This document shows positions 1 through 8,707 of a stretch of DNA of 64,000 nucleotides, one piece after another; positions within the stretch are counted from its first letter, which is position 1; each line of letters starts with the position of its first letter. Under the pieces are notes generated by a model that was not told where the DNA came from, did not search any database, and was given only the letters and a program-made list of their open reading frames with translations. The DNA lies in the NCBI RefSeq assembly GCF_001618685.1, contig NZ_CP014342.1:372001-436000 (forward strand). The letters run 5' to 3'. The translations under genes and the position numbers were made by a program. This DNA is from Geobacillus subterraneus (lineage in GTDB: Bacteria; Bacillota; Bacilli; Bacillales; Anoxybacillaceae).

Positions 1-1623
1 GTTGTTATTCTATTCGCCATTAGCGAAGCCTTAGAGCGTTATTCCATGGATAAAGCTCGTCAATCCATTGAATCGTTGATGGATATTGCTCCAAAAGAAG
101 CATTAATTCGTCGCGGAAATGAAGAAATGATGGTCCCTGTTGACGATATTCAAGTCGGAGATATTATGATCGTAAAGCCTGGTCAGAAATTAGCGATGGA
201 TGGAATCGTCATCAAGGGTACATCTACGCTAAATCAGGCTGCCATTACGGGAGAAAGTGTTCCCGTAGCGAAAACAGTTGGTGATGAAGTTTTTGCAGGA
301 ACATTGAATGAAGAAGGGTTATTGGAAGTAAAAGTGACAAAACGAGTGGAAGATACAACTCTTTCGAAAATCATCCATTTAGTGGAAGAAGCTCAAGCAG
401 AACGAGCACCTTCTCAAGCGTTTGTAGATCGTTTTGCCAAATACTATACACCAGCCATTATCATTTTTGCTCTTTTACTAGCCGTTATTCCTCCATTATT
501 TATGGGTGCTGATTGGAGCGAATGGATTTATCGAGGTCTAGCTGTATTAGTGGTTGGTTGTCCGTGTGCGTTGGTTATTTCCACGCCTGTTTCGATTGTA
601 ACTGCCATTGGAAATGCAGCGAAAAACGGTGTGTTAATTAAAGGTGGTATTTATTTAGAGGAAGCAGGATCTCTAAAAGTCATCGCTTTTGATAAAACAG
701 GAACATTAACAAAAGGTGTTCCTTCCGTCACCGATGTGGTCACTTATAATGGCAATGAAAATGAACTAATGACCATTACAGCAGCCATTGAAAAAGGCTC
801 ACAACATCCACTTGCTTCCGCCATTATAAGAAAAGCAGAAGAAGATGGATTGAATTTTAATGATTTATCTGTTGAAGAATTCCAATCCATTACAGGTAAA
901 GGGGTCAAAGCAAGAGTAAACAACGAAATGTATTATGTCGGAAGTCCAGGTCTTTTTGAAGAACTTCTTCCAAATGGCATCCAATCAGAAATAAAAGAAC
1001 AAATGACAACCCTTCAAACACAAGGGAAAACGGTCATGGCGTTAGGAACGGAAAAAGAAATTCTGGCGTTAATTGCCGTGGCAGACGAAATAAGAGAATC
1101 ATCCAAAGAGGTTATTCGAAAACTTCATCAAGTCGGTATTGAAAAAACGGTAATGTTGACAGGGGATAACCAAAGAACAGCCGAAGCCATCGGAAAACAA
1201 GTCGGCGTTTCCGATATTAAAGCCGATTTACTTCCAGAAGATAAACTGAATTTCATCAAAGAGCTTCGTGACAAGCATCAAAGCGTGGCGATGGTTGGAG
1301 ATGGTGTGAACGATGCACCAGCTCTTGCAGCTTCAACCGTTGGTGTGGCAATGGGCGGTGCTGGAACCGATACAGCCCTAGAAACAGCCGATATTGTCTT
1401 AATGTCTGATGATTTAAGCAAATTGCCATATACGATTAAATTGAGCCGCAAAGCTTTAGCGATTATTAAGCAAAACATTACTTTCTCTTTAGGGATTAAG
1501 GCATTGTCATTACTGTTAATTGTGCCTGGTTGGTTAACGCTATGGTTAGCGATATTTGCCGATATGGGAGCAACATTAATCGTAACATTAAACAGCATGC
1601 GATTGCTAAAAGTTAAAGAATAG
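1..1623 (+). CDS. cadA: Heavy-metal (Cd/Zn-type) translocating P-type ATPase, 5' end cut by window
   Basis: Membrane pump that exports divalent soft metals using ATP. The reading frame is open from base 1, so the N-terminus (including any metal-binding HMA domain) lies outside; 540 residues are visible. Numbered from base 1: the CPC metal-site motif in a membrane helix is at residues 187-189 (family hallmark of P1B-ATPases), the phosphorylation motif DKTGT starts at 231, an HP motif (SQHPLA) is near 267-272, TGDN follows, and GDGVND is at 434-439. The C-terminus with two helices looks complete (ends RLLKVKE). CadA, ZntA and ZosA are hard to separate without the N-terminus; a Cd/Zn specificity is inferred from the overall sequence. 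The gene is AT-richer than the core genes to the right, suggesting an acquired region. The G of its stop codon may be the first base of the ISL3-type end that follows. Confidence 0.9.
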   Translation, partial: VVILFAISEALERYSMDKARQSIESLMDIAPKEALIRRGNEEMMVPVDDIQVGDIMIVKPGQKLAMDGIVIKGTSTLNQAAITGESVPVAKTVGDEVFAGTLNEEGLLEVKVTKRVEDTTLSKIIHLVEEAQAERAPSQAFVDRFAKYYTPAIIIFALLLAVIPPLFMGADWSEWIYRGLAVLVVGCPCALVISTPVSIVTAIGNAAKNGVLIKGGIYLEEAGSLKVIAFDKTGTLTKGVPSVTDVVTYNGNENELMTITAAIEKGSQHPLASAIIRKAEEDGLNFNDLSVEEFQSITGKGVKARVNNEMYYVGSPGLFEELLPNGIQSEIKEQMTTLQTQGKTVMALGTEKEILALIAVADEIRESSKEVIRKLHQVGIEKTVMLTGDNQRTAEAIGKQVGVSDIKADLLPEDKLNFIKELRDKHQSVAMVGDGVNDAPALAASTVGVAMGGAGTDTALETADIVLMSDDLSKLPYTIKLSRKALAIIKQNITFSLGIKALSLLLIVPGWLTLWLAIFADMGATLIVTLNSMRLLKVKE

Positions 1624-1852
1624 GCTCTTCACCACAAAATGTACTTGACAATCAAGTTGTTTTCTGATCAAGGGTACAAAAAATGCGAAATTTCCTGTAT
1701 GGTAAAGGTAACCAAACCATCAACCATGGAGGAAATTTCGCATGCAATCTCAGTTTATCAAAGATTTGATCACTTCACCAGGCTTTCTTATTCAAGGAGA
1801 ACGAAAAGAGGAAGGACGATGGATTTTTGAACGTTCCCTCCCTTCTCATTAG
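1623..1852 (+). mobile_element. Left-end remnant of an ISL3-family insertion sequence
   Basis: The sequence directly after the upstream ATPase starts GGCTCTTCACC, the kind of terminus typical of ISL3-family elements, followed by a leader with a good GGAGGA ribosome binding site and the first 36 codons of a transposase-like gene. The rest of the transposase and the right inverted repeat are absent: the frame ends at a TAG formed at the junction with the next sequence. ISL3 assignment is inference from the terminus and layout; the terminus match is short. Confidence 0.55.
1742..1852 (+). pseudogene. Transposase N-terminal fragment (ISL3-like)
   Basis: A 36-codon reading frame beginning ATG with GGAGGA seven bases upstream. 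It encodes MQSQFIKDLITSPGF and ends in ERSLPSH before a TAG. It reads like the very start of an ISL3-type transposase, before the zinc-finger and DDE domains. Everything downstream is missing, so it cannot be active. The stop is created at the boundary with unrelated sequence near 1847-1852, which marks the break point. Confidence 0.5.
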
Positions 1853-1861
1853 GTGAATAAA

Positions 1862-2242
1862 ATGATCGTTGCCAACAATTATAGTGAAATCAAAGATCAT
1901 TTTGATTTCACGGATAGTATTATAACGGATATGAAATGGAACAATCCGTTAGATTTATCTATAATGATCGACTATTATTGGGATACACAGGAGAATAGGG
2001 AAGAAAACAGAATATTAGCGTTGCATTTTAAGGATTGCCTGGCTGTGGAGTATAAACTAAAAAAAGAGATACTAGAAATGTCAAGGGATGATATCCATTT
2101 TGATAGCTTGTTCACTATTATTCGCTTCGAAAATGTAGAAGCAAATTCAAGCGTATTTCACCATTTTCATATCTATACCTTTGATTATAAAGAGCCATTG
2201 CTAAAAATTATTTGTAAGCAGGTTCAGTTGGAGGAAGTATAG
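1862..2242 (+). CDS. Hypothetical protein of unknown function
   Basis: A 126-residue acidic protein starting MIVANNYSEIKDHFDF. ATG 1862 is preferred over GTG 1853 because AGGTGA lies five bases before it, while the GTG has no ribosome binding site. There is no signal peptide or membrane helix. It contains an ITDMKWNN segment followed by hydrophobic and aromatic strands (LSIMIDYYWD) and a C-terminal beta-rich half. I do not recognise the family. A small acidic protein standing alone in a mobile patch could be an immunity protein, but nothing here proves it. It is followed by an intrinsic terminator at 2275. AT-rich like its surroundings. Confidence 0.65.
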   Translation: MIVANNYSEIKDHFDFTDSIITDMKWNNPLDLSIMIDYYWDTQENREENRILALHFKDCLAVEYKLKKEILEMSRDDIHFDSLFTIIRFENVEANSSVFHHFHIYTFDYKEPLLKIICKQVQLEEV

Positions 2243-2274
2243 GTCGGTGTTTGAAAACAATGGAAGAAGAAAAG

Positions 2275-2298
2275 AAGGCGGATCGCTCCGCCTTTTTT
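2275..2298 (+). terminator. Intrinsic terminator after the hypothetical gene
   Basis: Perfect 8-bp stem AAGGCGGA / TCCGCCTT with a TCGC loop, followed by Ts. It ends the hypothetical gene stopping at 2242. Confidence 0.85.
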
Positions 2299-2451
2299 GC
2301 ACGGGATAGCAGCCGAAAATAATTTTGCACAAATTGAACGGTGCGGTGGGGAACGTTGGTCAACAGGCGGCTTACAAATTTTTATGTAAAATATGTTAAA
2401 TTCCGTTGAAATTGGCTGGAAACTTTGTTATGGAGCAAGGCTTTCCAATGT

Positions 2452-3533
2452 TTAGAGGAATTTCTGTGCTACTTTTATTAGTTTGTCCCTATGTTTTTCA
2501 ATATCGGCCACCGTTTCGATATATACTGTTGTTCTCCCTTCATCATTGAACTGAATGTACTTGTTGCTTGTATTGAGTCCGAGACGGCAAATCCATCTTC
2601 GGATGTTATTGTCCAGTAAAACATTAAAGTAGCTCAAGTTATCGCGATAATAGATACGTTCGGGATCGAGAATCTCCCTTAGGAGCATCCGCACTAATAC
2701 ATACCCCTCAAGCTCCTCCTCTGTAGTGACTATCTGCGGCGCATGGTGTTCCTCTTTTGGATCTTCGGGAACATCTGTCGCTTTCTCTTCTTTCGCTTGG
2801 GCGGTCTCTTCTTCGTCACTGTTGGCTAAGGCAGCCCTTAAGTTTATCGTTGACTTGGTCGTTTAGAAACTGTTTCAGTGCCTTTTTCACAAGCCCTTGA
2901 AACTTTTCGATCACGTTTTTAGTTTTCTTTCCGGGATAAATATCGCTGATGATGAATGCAACGAACTCATCAGACGGGTTTTCCCACTGATTATTCAGGA
3001 ACTGTTTAATTTCATTTAGGTATTTTAATTCGGATGCGGCGCTGAAAATGCTGTCAACGTCGAAACTGCTTTTTCGGAATTTAGCCAGCTCGATAATTTG
3101 ATTTTCTCTCGGTTCAGCGAGGTTAAACTCGAAAAATGGCACTGAATCCATTTTGTTTTGTTCATCGAGATCGGTATAAAATCTGTATAAGATGCCATTA
3201 GTCAAAATAGCGAACTTAGCTGAGGTTGCGTCAAAATATCTAAACAGCTGCGAATCGTGTTTATCCAGCTTTTGATTGGCGGCCTTAGCTTCAATGAGAA
3301 TAACCGGTTTTCCATCGATCATAATGGCGTAGTCGACCTTTTCCCCTTTTTTGATTCCCACGTCAGCTGTAAACTCCGGTAAAAACTCTTCCGGATTGAA
3401 AATATCGTACCCTAGAACTTGAAAGAAAGGCATAATGATCGATGTTTTCGTAGCTTCCTCTGTCGCTATAGTATTTTTTAATCTGTTCACTCTTTTCGTA
3501 TAGTGTCTGGATCTGCTCGATGAAATGATCCAT
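2452..3533 (-). pseudogene. Type I restriction HsdR-N-like nuclease gene, two frameshifts
   Basis: The family (COG4748-like, stand-alone HsdR N-terminal domain) has a PD-(D/E)xK nuclease fold. The middle frame (about 2816-3475) carries the conserved block PEEFLPEFTADVG, then KKGEKVDYAI and VILIEAKAA, i.e. the D and ExK catalytic pattern. Two single-base shifts break the gene. The natural start appears to be ATG 3533 (GGGGTGG upstream) encoding MDHFIEQIQTLYEKSEQIK, which leaves frame at a six-T run (3474-3479 on the plus strand). Near the 3' end an extra C in the CCC at 2835-2837 moves it out of frame after NDKLK; the continuation AALANSDEEE runs through to the 80-residue C-terminal segment ending at 2452. 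Repaired, it would be about 360 residues, plausible for the family. Sequencing error at homopolymers is a real alternative to genuine decay. Confidence 0.75.
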
Positions 3534-3570
3534 TTTGCTCCACCCCTCTGCACAACATTTATCTTAATTA

Positions 3571-3632
3571 GGCGAGAAGACTCCCACTTCGACGAAGCGA
3601 AGCGGAGTAAGTGGGAGATGAATCGCCTTAAC
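3571..3632 (+). repeat. Hairpin at the left end of the IS200/IS605-type element
   Basis: A nested stem: AGGCGA with TCGCCT outside, and CTCCCACTT with AAGTGGGAG inside. The inner stem closely matches the stem near the right end of the same element (CCCCCACTT / AAGTGGGGG, 4973-5010). Subterminal hairpins at both ends are typical of this family, so this is probably the left end. The exact boundary is not determined. Confidence 0.55.
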
Positions 3633-3701
3633 TATATTTTGTTGAAAATAGGATAGATTCAGTAAAATATAGTATCATATAGTTAGATGGGAGGTGAAAA
3701 C

Positions 3702-4949
3702 ATGTATTTTTGTATCAAACAACAGCTAAATGGTTTGACCAAAGAAGAATACTTGACTCTTCGAGAACTGTGCCATATTGCCAAGAACATGTACAACGTC
3801 GGATTGTACAATGTCAGACAATACTATTTTGAACACAAGGAATTTCTTAATTATGAGAAAAACTATCATCTTGCAAAAACTAACGAAAACTATAAGCTGT
3901 TAAACAGCAACATGGCACAGCAAATTTTAAAAAAGGTCAATGAAGCCTTTAAATCTTTCTTTGGTTTGATCAGTCTTGCCAAACAAGGAAAATATGACCA
4001 CAAGGCTATCAGTATTCCAAAATATCTTAAAAAAGATGGCTTTCATTCACTGATCATTGGCCAGATTCGTATAGACGGCAACAAATTCACGATACCGTAT
4101 TCTCGCCTATTTAAAAAGACTCACAAGCCTATCACGATAACGATTCCGCCTGTGTTACTGGACAAAAAGATTAAGCAGATTGAAATCATTCCTAAGCATC
4201 ATGCCAGGTTCTTTGAGATTCAGTACAAATATGAAATGCCTGAAGATCAAAGAGAATTAAATGACCAAAAAGCACTGGCCATTGATTTAGGATTAAACAA
4301 TTTTGCCACTTGTGTCACATCAGACGGCAGATCATTCATCATTGATGGGCGGAGATGAAAAAGTATAAATCAATGGTTTAACAAAGAAAATGCCAGACTT
4401 CAAAGCATAAAAGATAAGCAAAAAATCAAAGGCACCACTCGTAAACAGGCTTTGCTTGCTATGAATCGCAATAATAAAGTGAATGATTATATCAACAAGA
4501 CTTGCCGTTACATCATTAACTACTGTATTGAAAATCAAATTGGCAAACTTGTCATTGGCTATGCGGAAACATGGCAACGCAATATTAATCTAGGAAAAAA
4601 GACAAATCAAAACTTTGTCAATATTCCTCTCGGTAACATAAAAGAAAAACTAGAATATCTTTGTGAATTTTACGGCATTGAATTCTTGAAACAGGAAGAA
4701 TCCTATACGTCTCAAGCCAGCTTTTTTGACGGCGATGAGATTCCTGAATATAATGCCGACAATCCAAAAGAATATAAGTTCAGCGGCAAACGTATTAAGC
4801 GCGGCTTGTATCGAACAAAGTCTGGCAAACTAATTAATGCTGATGTCAATGGCGCATTAAACATCTTAAAGAAAAGTAAAGCTGTAGACCTGAGTGTCTT
4901 ATGCTCTAGCGGCGAAGTGGACACGCCTCAAAGAATAAGGATTGCTTGA
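3702..4949 (+). pseudogene. tnpB: TnpB (IS200/IS605 OrfB-type RNA-guided nuclease), in-frame stop
   Basis: TnpB proteins are RuvC-like, omega-RNA-guided nucleases carried by IS200/IS605 elements. From ATG 3702 (GGGAGG upstream) the frame gives an N-terminal helical and beta-barrel region, then ALAIDLGLNNFAT with the first RuvC aspartate. A TGA at 4356-4358 interrupts it after IIDGRR. The same frame then continues without any shift (KSINQWFNKENARL, through to 4949), giving the conserved LVIGYAE segment with the second acidic residue and the C-terminal NADVNGALNIL with the third. The zinc-ribbon region normally between them shows SYTSQASFFDGDE but no CxxC pairs, as in the more divergent TnpBs. 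One base change (for instance TTA or TTG to TGA) explains the stop. No tnpA is adjacent. Full length would be about 415 residues. Confidence 0.85.
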
Positions 4950-4959
4950 AGCAGTCAAA

Positions 4960-5017
4960 CTTCTTTGGAAGCCCCCACTTCAAATTTTCGCTAGAAAATT
5001 AAGTGGGGGTAGTTCAC
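4960..5017 (+). ncRNA. Candidate 3' end of omega-RNA / right end of the TnpB element
   Basis: Just after the tnpB stop lies a stable hairpin CCCCCACTT ... AAGTGGGGG followed by TAGTTCAC. In TnpB elements the omega-RNA scaffold overlaps the 3' end of tnpB and terminates at the element's right end, with guide sequence taken from the flank. Here the boundary would be near 5017 and the guide would start ATGTCCTTGACGG. The boundary and the RNA itself are inferred from layout only. Confidence 0.45.
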
Positions 5018-5097
5018 ATGTCCTTGACGGACCATTTATATCCCCCTTTGCTAAACTTTCAGCGAAACATTTCCCGAAAATTTTGGATCTTTTATAG

Positions 5098-5103
5098 TAT
5101 AAT
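5098..5103 (+). promoter_or_regulatory. Candidate -10 box for the nucleotidase gene
   Basis: A perfect TATAAT lies 38 bases before the TTG start of the next gene. No good -35 box is seen at the right spacing, so the promoter is only partly supported. Confidence 0.4.
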
Positions 5104-5140
5104 ACAGATGACAATGATTTGATGAGTGGGGGGATGGGCA

Positions 5141-7180
5141 TTGAAAAAACGGAAGAAATACGCGGCGGCGAGCGTGTTGTTGGCGTTGGGGCTGCTGGCT
5201 CCTTCGTTTGGGCCGACGGCGGTAGGCGCGGAGGATCGGGATGTCGTCAAGCTGCGCATTTTGGAGACTACCGATGTACATATGAATCTCGTTAACTATG
5301 ATTATTTCAAAGACAGCCCGACGAATGAGTTCGGGCTGTCAAAAACGGCGCGATTGATCGAGCAGGCACGCGTTGAGCAGCCGAATACGCTTCTGTTTGA
5401 CAACGGAGATTTGATTCAAGGAACGCCGCTTGGCGACTATGTGGCGAAAGTGAAGCCGCTGCAAGATGGCGAAGTGCATCCAGCCGTGAAACTGTTGCAT
5501 TTGTTGAAATATGATGCGGCGACAGTGGGAAACCATGAGTTCAACTATGGCTTGGATTTCCTCGATGAGGTGTATGATGATGCCAAGCTGCCGATCGTGA
5601 ACGCGAATGTGTACCGCGATGACCATGATCAAAATCCAGATAACGATGTCAACTATTTCACGCCGTATCACATTTTCGCGAAAGACGTCGTTGATGAAGA
5701 CGGAGAGACACATACGCTGAAGATCGGCGTCATCGGCTTTGTGCCGCCGCAAATCATGGATTGGGACAAAGCGAATTTGCAAGGGAAAGTAATAGCGAAA
5801 GACATTGTGCAGTCGGCACAAAAGTATATTCCAAAAATGAAAGCCGAAGGGGCCGATTTGATCGTCGTGCTGTCACACTCGGGCATTGAAACCAGCGGAA
5901 ACAGCCCGAATATGGAAAACGCCTCCTATTATTTGACGCAAATTCCGGGGGTTGACGCCGTGTTGACCGGCCATCAGCATAAAAAATTTCCGGCGCTTCC
6001 GGGAACGACGCCCGATTTTCCGGATGGAAACGGTATCAACAATGAAAACGGGACGATCAACGGCGTTCCGGTGACGATGCCAGGTTCGTGGGGCGATACG
6101 CTTGGGGTTATTGACTTGACGGTTGAGCAAGTCGATGGGAAATGGAAAGTGACACAGGCAAAAGCCCAGCTTCGCCCGGTGTACGACAAGGCGACGAAAA
6201 CGCCGTTGGTTGACAGCGACCCGGCCGTCGAGCAGGCGATCCAAACGGAACATGAAGCGACGATTCAGTACGTCCGCAGCCCGGTTGGAGAAACTACGAG
6301 CCCGATCAACAGCTATTTTGCACTCGTTCAAGATGATCCGTCCGTGCAAATCGTTACGAACGCCCAAAAGTGGTATGTGGAAAACATGCTAAAAGGGACG
6401 CAGTATGAAGGTCTTCCGGTGCTGTCGGCCGGCGCTCCGTTCAAAGCCGGCGGACGCGGTGGACCGAGCTATTACACGGATATTCCGACAGGGGAAATCG
6501 CCATTAAAAACGTCGCCGATTTGTACTTGTATCCAAACACGGTGTATGCGCTGAAAATTACGGGAGCCGAGTTGAAAGAATGGCTTGAGTGGTCGGCGGG
6601 GCAATTCAACCAAATCGACCCGAACAAGACAGGCATTCAGCCGCTTGTGAACAACGACTTCCCGACGTACAACTTCGACATTATTGATGGCGTAACGTAC
6701 GAGATCGATGTTACCGAGCCGGCGAAATACGACAAAAACCAAAATGTGATCAACCCAAAAGCCAACCGCATTAAAAACTTGCGATTCCAAGGCAAGCCGG
6801 TGACGCCGAAGATGGAATTTATCGTTGCGACGAACAACTACCGGGCGACGACGAACCGGATCATCAATCCGGGCGGGAAAAACACGATTTTGGCCGCACC
6901 GGATGAAAACCGGCAAGTGATCATCGATTATATTCGCGAAAGCGGAACGATCAACCCGTCCGCGGACGGCAACTGGACCTTTGCGCCAGTGAAAGGGAAA
7001 GCATCGGTGACCGTTTCCTTTGAATCGTCACCGGACGCACAAAAATATTTGCCGCCAGACAGCCGCATCCGCTATGTGGCGACATTGTCCAACGGGTTTG
7101 CCCGATATGAACTTGCGCTGTTGTCTTGGAAAGAAACGAAGACAAACCATTCGAAAGAACTAGCAACATCCAGCCATTAA
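5141..7180 (+). CDS. cpdB: Secreted bifunctional 2',3'-cyclic-nucleotide 2'-phosphodiesterase / 3'(5')-nucleotidase
   Basis: Extracellular metallophosphoesterase that dephosphorylates nucleotides so that nucleosides and phosphate can be recovered. TTG 5141 is chosen because a G-rich ribosome binding site precedes it and translation gives a clean signal peptide (positively charged KKRKK, hydrophobic core, cleavage after VGA); a GTG at 5126 would add five residues. Metal-site motifs appear in order: TTDVHMN, DNGDLIQG, GNHEFNYG, HSGIE and GHQHKK. The C-terminal half has the 5'-nucleotidase domain (ending with the VATNNYRA segment). About 680 residues, close to E. coli CpdB and much shorter than B. 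subtilis YfkN. No LPxTG anchor is seen. The LysE gene follows after 14 bases and may be cotranscribed. Confidence 0.9.
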   Translation: MKKRKKYAAASVLLALGLLAPSFGPTAVGAEDRDVVKLRILETTDVHMNLVNYDYFKDSPTNEFGLSKTARLIEQARVEQPNTLLFDNGDLIQGTPLGDYVAKVKPLQDGEVHPAVKLLHLLKYDAATVGNHEFNYGLDFLDEVYDDAKLPIVNANVYRDDHDQNPDNDVNYFTPYHIFAKDVVDEDGETHTLKIGVIGFVPPQIMDWDKANLQGKVIAKDIVQSAQKYIPKMKAEGADLIVVLSHSGIETSGNSPNMENASYYLTQIPGVDAVLTGHQHKKFPALPGTTPDFPDGNGINNENGTINGVPVTMPGSWGDTLGVIDLTVEQVDGKWKVTQAKAQLRPVYDKATKTPLVDSDPAVEQAIQTEHEATIQYVRSPVGETTSPINSYFALVQDDPSVQIVTNAQKWYVENMLKGTQYEGLPVLSAGAPFKAGGRGGPSYYTDIPTGEIAIKNVADLYLYPNTVYALKITGAELKEWLEWSAGQFNQIDPNKTGIQPLVNNDFPTYNFDIIDGVTYEIDVTEPAKYDKNQNVINPKANRIKNLRFQGKPVTPKMEFIVATNNYRATTNRIINPGGKNTILAAPDENRQVIIDYIRESGTINPSADGNWTFAPVKGKASVTVSFESSPDAQKYLPPDSRIRYVATLSNGFARYELALLSWKETKTNHSKELATSSH

Positions 7181-7194
7181 GGGGAGGGAGACGC

Positions 7195-7827
7195 GTGTTA
7201 GGCATTACAAGTTACGGGATGTATTTGCTGGCGTCGATTTTGATGCATGCCACTCCGGGTGTGGATACGATGTATATTATGGGGCGCAGTGTCGCGCAAG
7301 GGAGAAAAGCGGGCGTGTATTCGGTGTTGGGCATTTCGACAGGGGTGTTCGTTCATACGCTGCTCGCTGCGTTTGGCTTGGCGGTGATTTTGCAGCAGTC
7401 GGTTGTCTTGTTTACGGCTGTGAAAATCGCCGGTGCGGCGTATTTGGTGTATCTTGGCATCAAAATGATGCGGCAGCCGGCGCCGCCAGCGTTGGAGTCC
7501 GAGAAATTGGCGCCGATGAAGCTGAAAAAGATTTATTGGCAAGGCGTGACGACCAATGTAATGAATCCGAAAGTGGCGTTGTTTTTCCTTTCCTTTTTGC
7601 CGCAATTCATTCAAACGGATCAGCCGTACGGCCCGCTTCCGTTTTTGCTGCTTGGTTTATCGTTCGTGGTGACGAGCACGATGTGGGGGCTTGGCGTCGT
7701 CTATGTTACCGCGCTGGCAACGAAACGGGTGCGCCAAAACGCGAAAATGGCGCTTCTTGTCAATCGGTTGACGGGGATCATGTTCATTGGGCTTGGGGTG
7801 AAGCTGCTGCAAACGAAAGCATCATGA
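7195..7827 (+). CDS. LysE/RhtB-family amino-acid exporter
   Basis: A 210-residue inner-membrane protein with about six hydrophobic helices, belonging to the LysE/RhtB translocator family that exports amino acids or their analogues. GTG 7195 is chosen because GGGGAGGGAG ends five bases before it. The family N-terminus is present in altered form (HATPGVDTMYIMGRS where many members have TPGPD), and the central NVMNPKVALFFLSFLPQF segment is highly typical. It sits 14 bases after the nucleotidase gene and faces a second LysE-family gene across a shared short gap. The substrate cannot be told from sequence. Confidence 0.88.
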   Translation: MLGITSYGMYLLASILMHATPGVDTMYIMGRSVAQGRKAGVYSVLGISTGVFVHTLLAAFGLAVILQQSVVLFTAVKIAGAAYLVYLGIKMMRQPAPPALESEKLAPMKLKKIYWQGVTTNVMNPKVALFFLSFLPQFIQTDQPYGPLPFLLLGLSFVVTSTMWGLGVVYVTALATKRVRQNAKMALLVNRLTGIMFIGLGVKLLQTKAS

Positions 7828-7852
7828 GCGGGCTGAAAAAATCGCCCGCTCA
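7826..7852 (+). terminator. Terminator between the two convergent LysE-family genes
   Basis: Perfect 8-bp stem GAGCGGGC / GCCCGCTC with an A-rich loop, beginning at the stop codon of the first gene and followed by ACTTTGTTT. The T-tract is modest. Confidence 0.6.
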
Positions 7853-7867
7853 CTTTGTTTGCCGCCG

Positions 7868-8494
7868 CTACGACCGCTCGCTGAAGGCGATTTGGATGCC
7901 GATGGCGGCGAAAAGGACGCCTTTTAGCCAATGGATCCGCCGGGCGATTCGTTCGTTCGACAGCAGCCAGTGGCGCAGTTTTTCCGCACCGATGCTCACC
8001 AAGGTGAAGACAACGAGCGCTTGAACGAGAAAGATGACGCCTAATGCGAGCATTTGCTGCGGGATTCGGCCCGCTGACGGATGGACGAACTGCGGCAATA
8101 GCGCCAAAAAGAAGAGCGACACTTTCGGATTGAGCACGTTCATGAAAATGCCTTTTTTGTACAGCGACATTAAGGCGAGCCGCTCTTGACGCTCGAGCGC
8201 CAGGCCAGCGTCTTTTTCGCGGAACGCTTGCCATGCCAAGTACAGCAAATACGCGGCGCCTGCGTATTTGACGACGGCAAAGGCCAAGGCGGATTGGTAA
8301 ATGACGGCCGAGACGCCAAGCACCGCCGCGCTAATATGGACGACAAGCCCTGTGCACAGCCCGAGCGCGGTGGCGATGCCCGCGTGCTTGCTTTGGGACA
8401 GGCTTTGGGCGATGACGAATAAAATGTCTGGGCCCGGGGCGAGCGTCAGCACAACCGCGACGCCTAAAAACGATAAAGCGGTATCCATTTCCAT
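7868..8494 (-). CDS. LysE/RhtB-family amino-acid exporter (second copy)
   Basis: A 208-residue membrane protein starting MEMDTALSFLGVAVVL. ATG 8494 is preferred over the upstream GTG 8503 since AGAGGTG lies about eight bases before it. It has the classic LysE N-terminal motif LAPGPDILFVI and the central NVLNPKVSLFFLALLPQF block, with roughly six helices. It is convergent with another LysE-family gene 41 bases away but the two are clearly diverged paralogues, not a recent duplication. Exported compound unknown; threonine/homoserine-type substrates are common in the family. Confidence 0.9.
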   Translation of the reverse strand: MEMDTALSFLGVAVVLTLAPGPDILFVIAQSLSQSKHAGIATALGLCTGLVVHISAAVLGVSAVIYQSALAFAVVKYAGAAYLLYLAWQAFREKDAGLALERQERLALMSLYKKGIFMNVLNPKVSLFFLALLPQFVHPSAGRIPQQMLALGVIFLVQALVVFTLVSIGAEKLRHWLLSNERIARRIHWLKGVLFAAIGIQIAFSERS

Positions 8495-8665
8495 CGGACA
8501 CACCTCTTTGGTTGTTGATCATGACGATGATTCCTAAGTTTCGCCATGCTCCCGTTTAATTCCTTTTTTCTCGGCAAAAATGGGTTCATTTCCTGTTTGA
8601 CAAACACAATGGAGATGTTGGGCGCATGCCTATGAAAAAAGGGTGAGACATCTCTTTACCTTTTT

Positions 8666-8698
8666 GACCGCCTCTGCCGGGATCGGCATGAGGCGGTC
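8666..8698. terminator. Strong hairpin between the LysE and CDF genes
   Basis: Perfect 9-bp stem GACCGCCTC / GAGGCGGTC just downstream of the CDF gene's stop codon (minus strand). The flanking T-tract is weak on either strand, so it may be a terminator or only an RNA-stabilising hairpin. Confidence 0.4.
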
Positions 8699-8707
8699 TT
8701 TAGGTCT

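Noticed and set aside
1278-1598. 106-residue minus-strand frame inside the P-type ATPase gene
   Set aside because: It is the antisense shadow of a clearly conserved domain (GDGVND region and last helices).
1639-1830. 63-residue plus-strand frame in the IS remnant
   Set aside because: Overlaps the transposase start in another frame and has no ribosome binding site; the GGAGGA site belongs to ATG 1742.
4356-4358. The TnpB stop TGA as a selenocysteine or recoded codon
   Set aside because: No SECIS-like structure is evident, TnpB proteins have no Sec, and a single point mutation is the simpler reading.
3687-4949. Two separate genes instead of one broken tnpB
   Set aside because: Both halves are in the same frame and complete one conserved RuvC fold; the second half has no start with a ribosome binding site.
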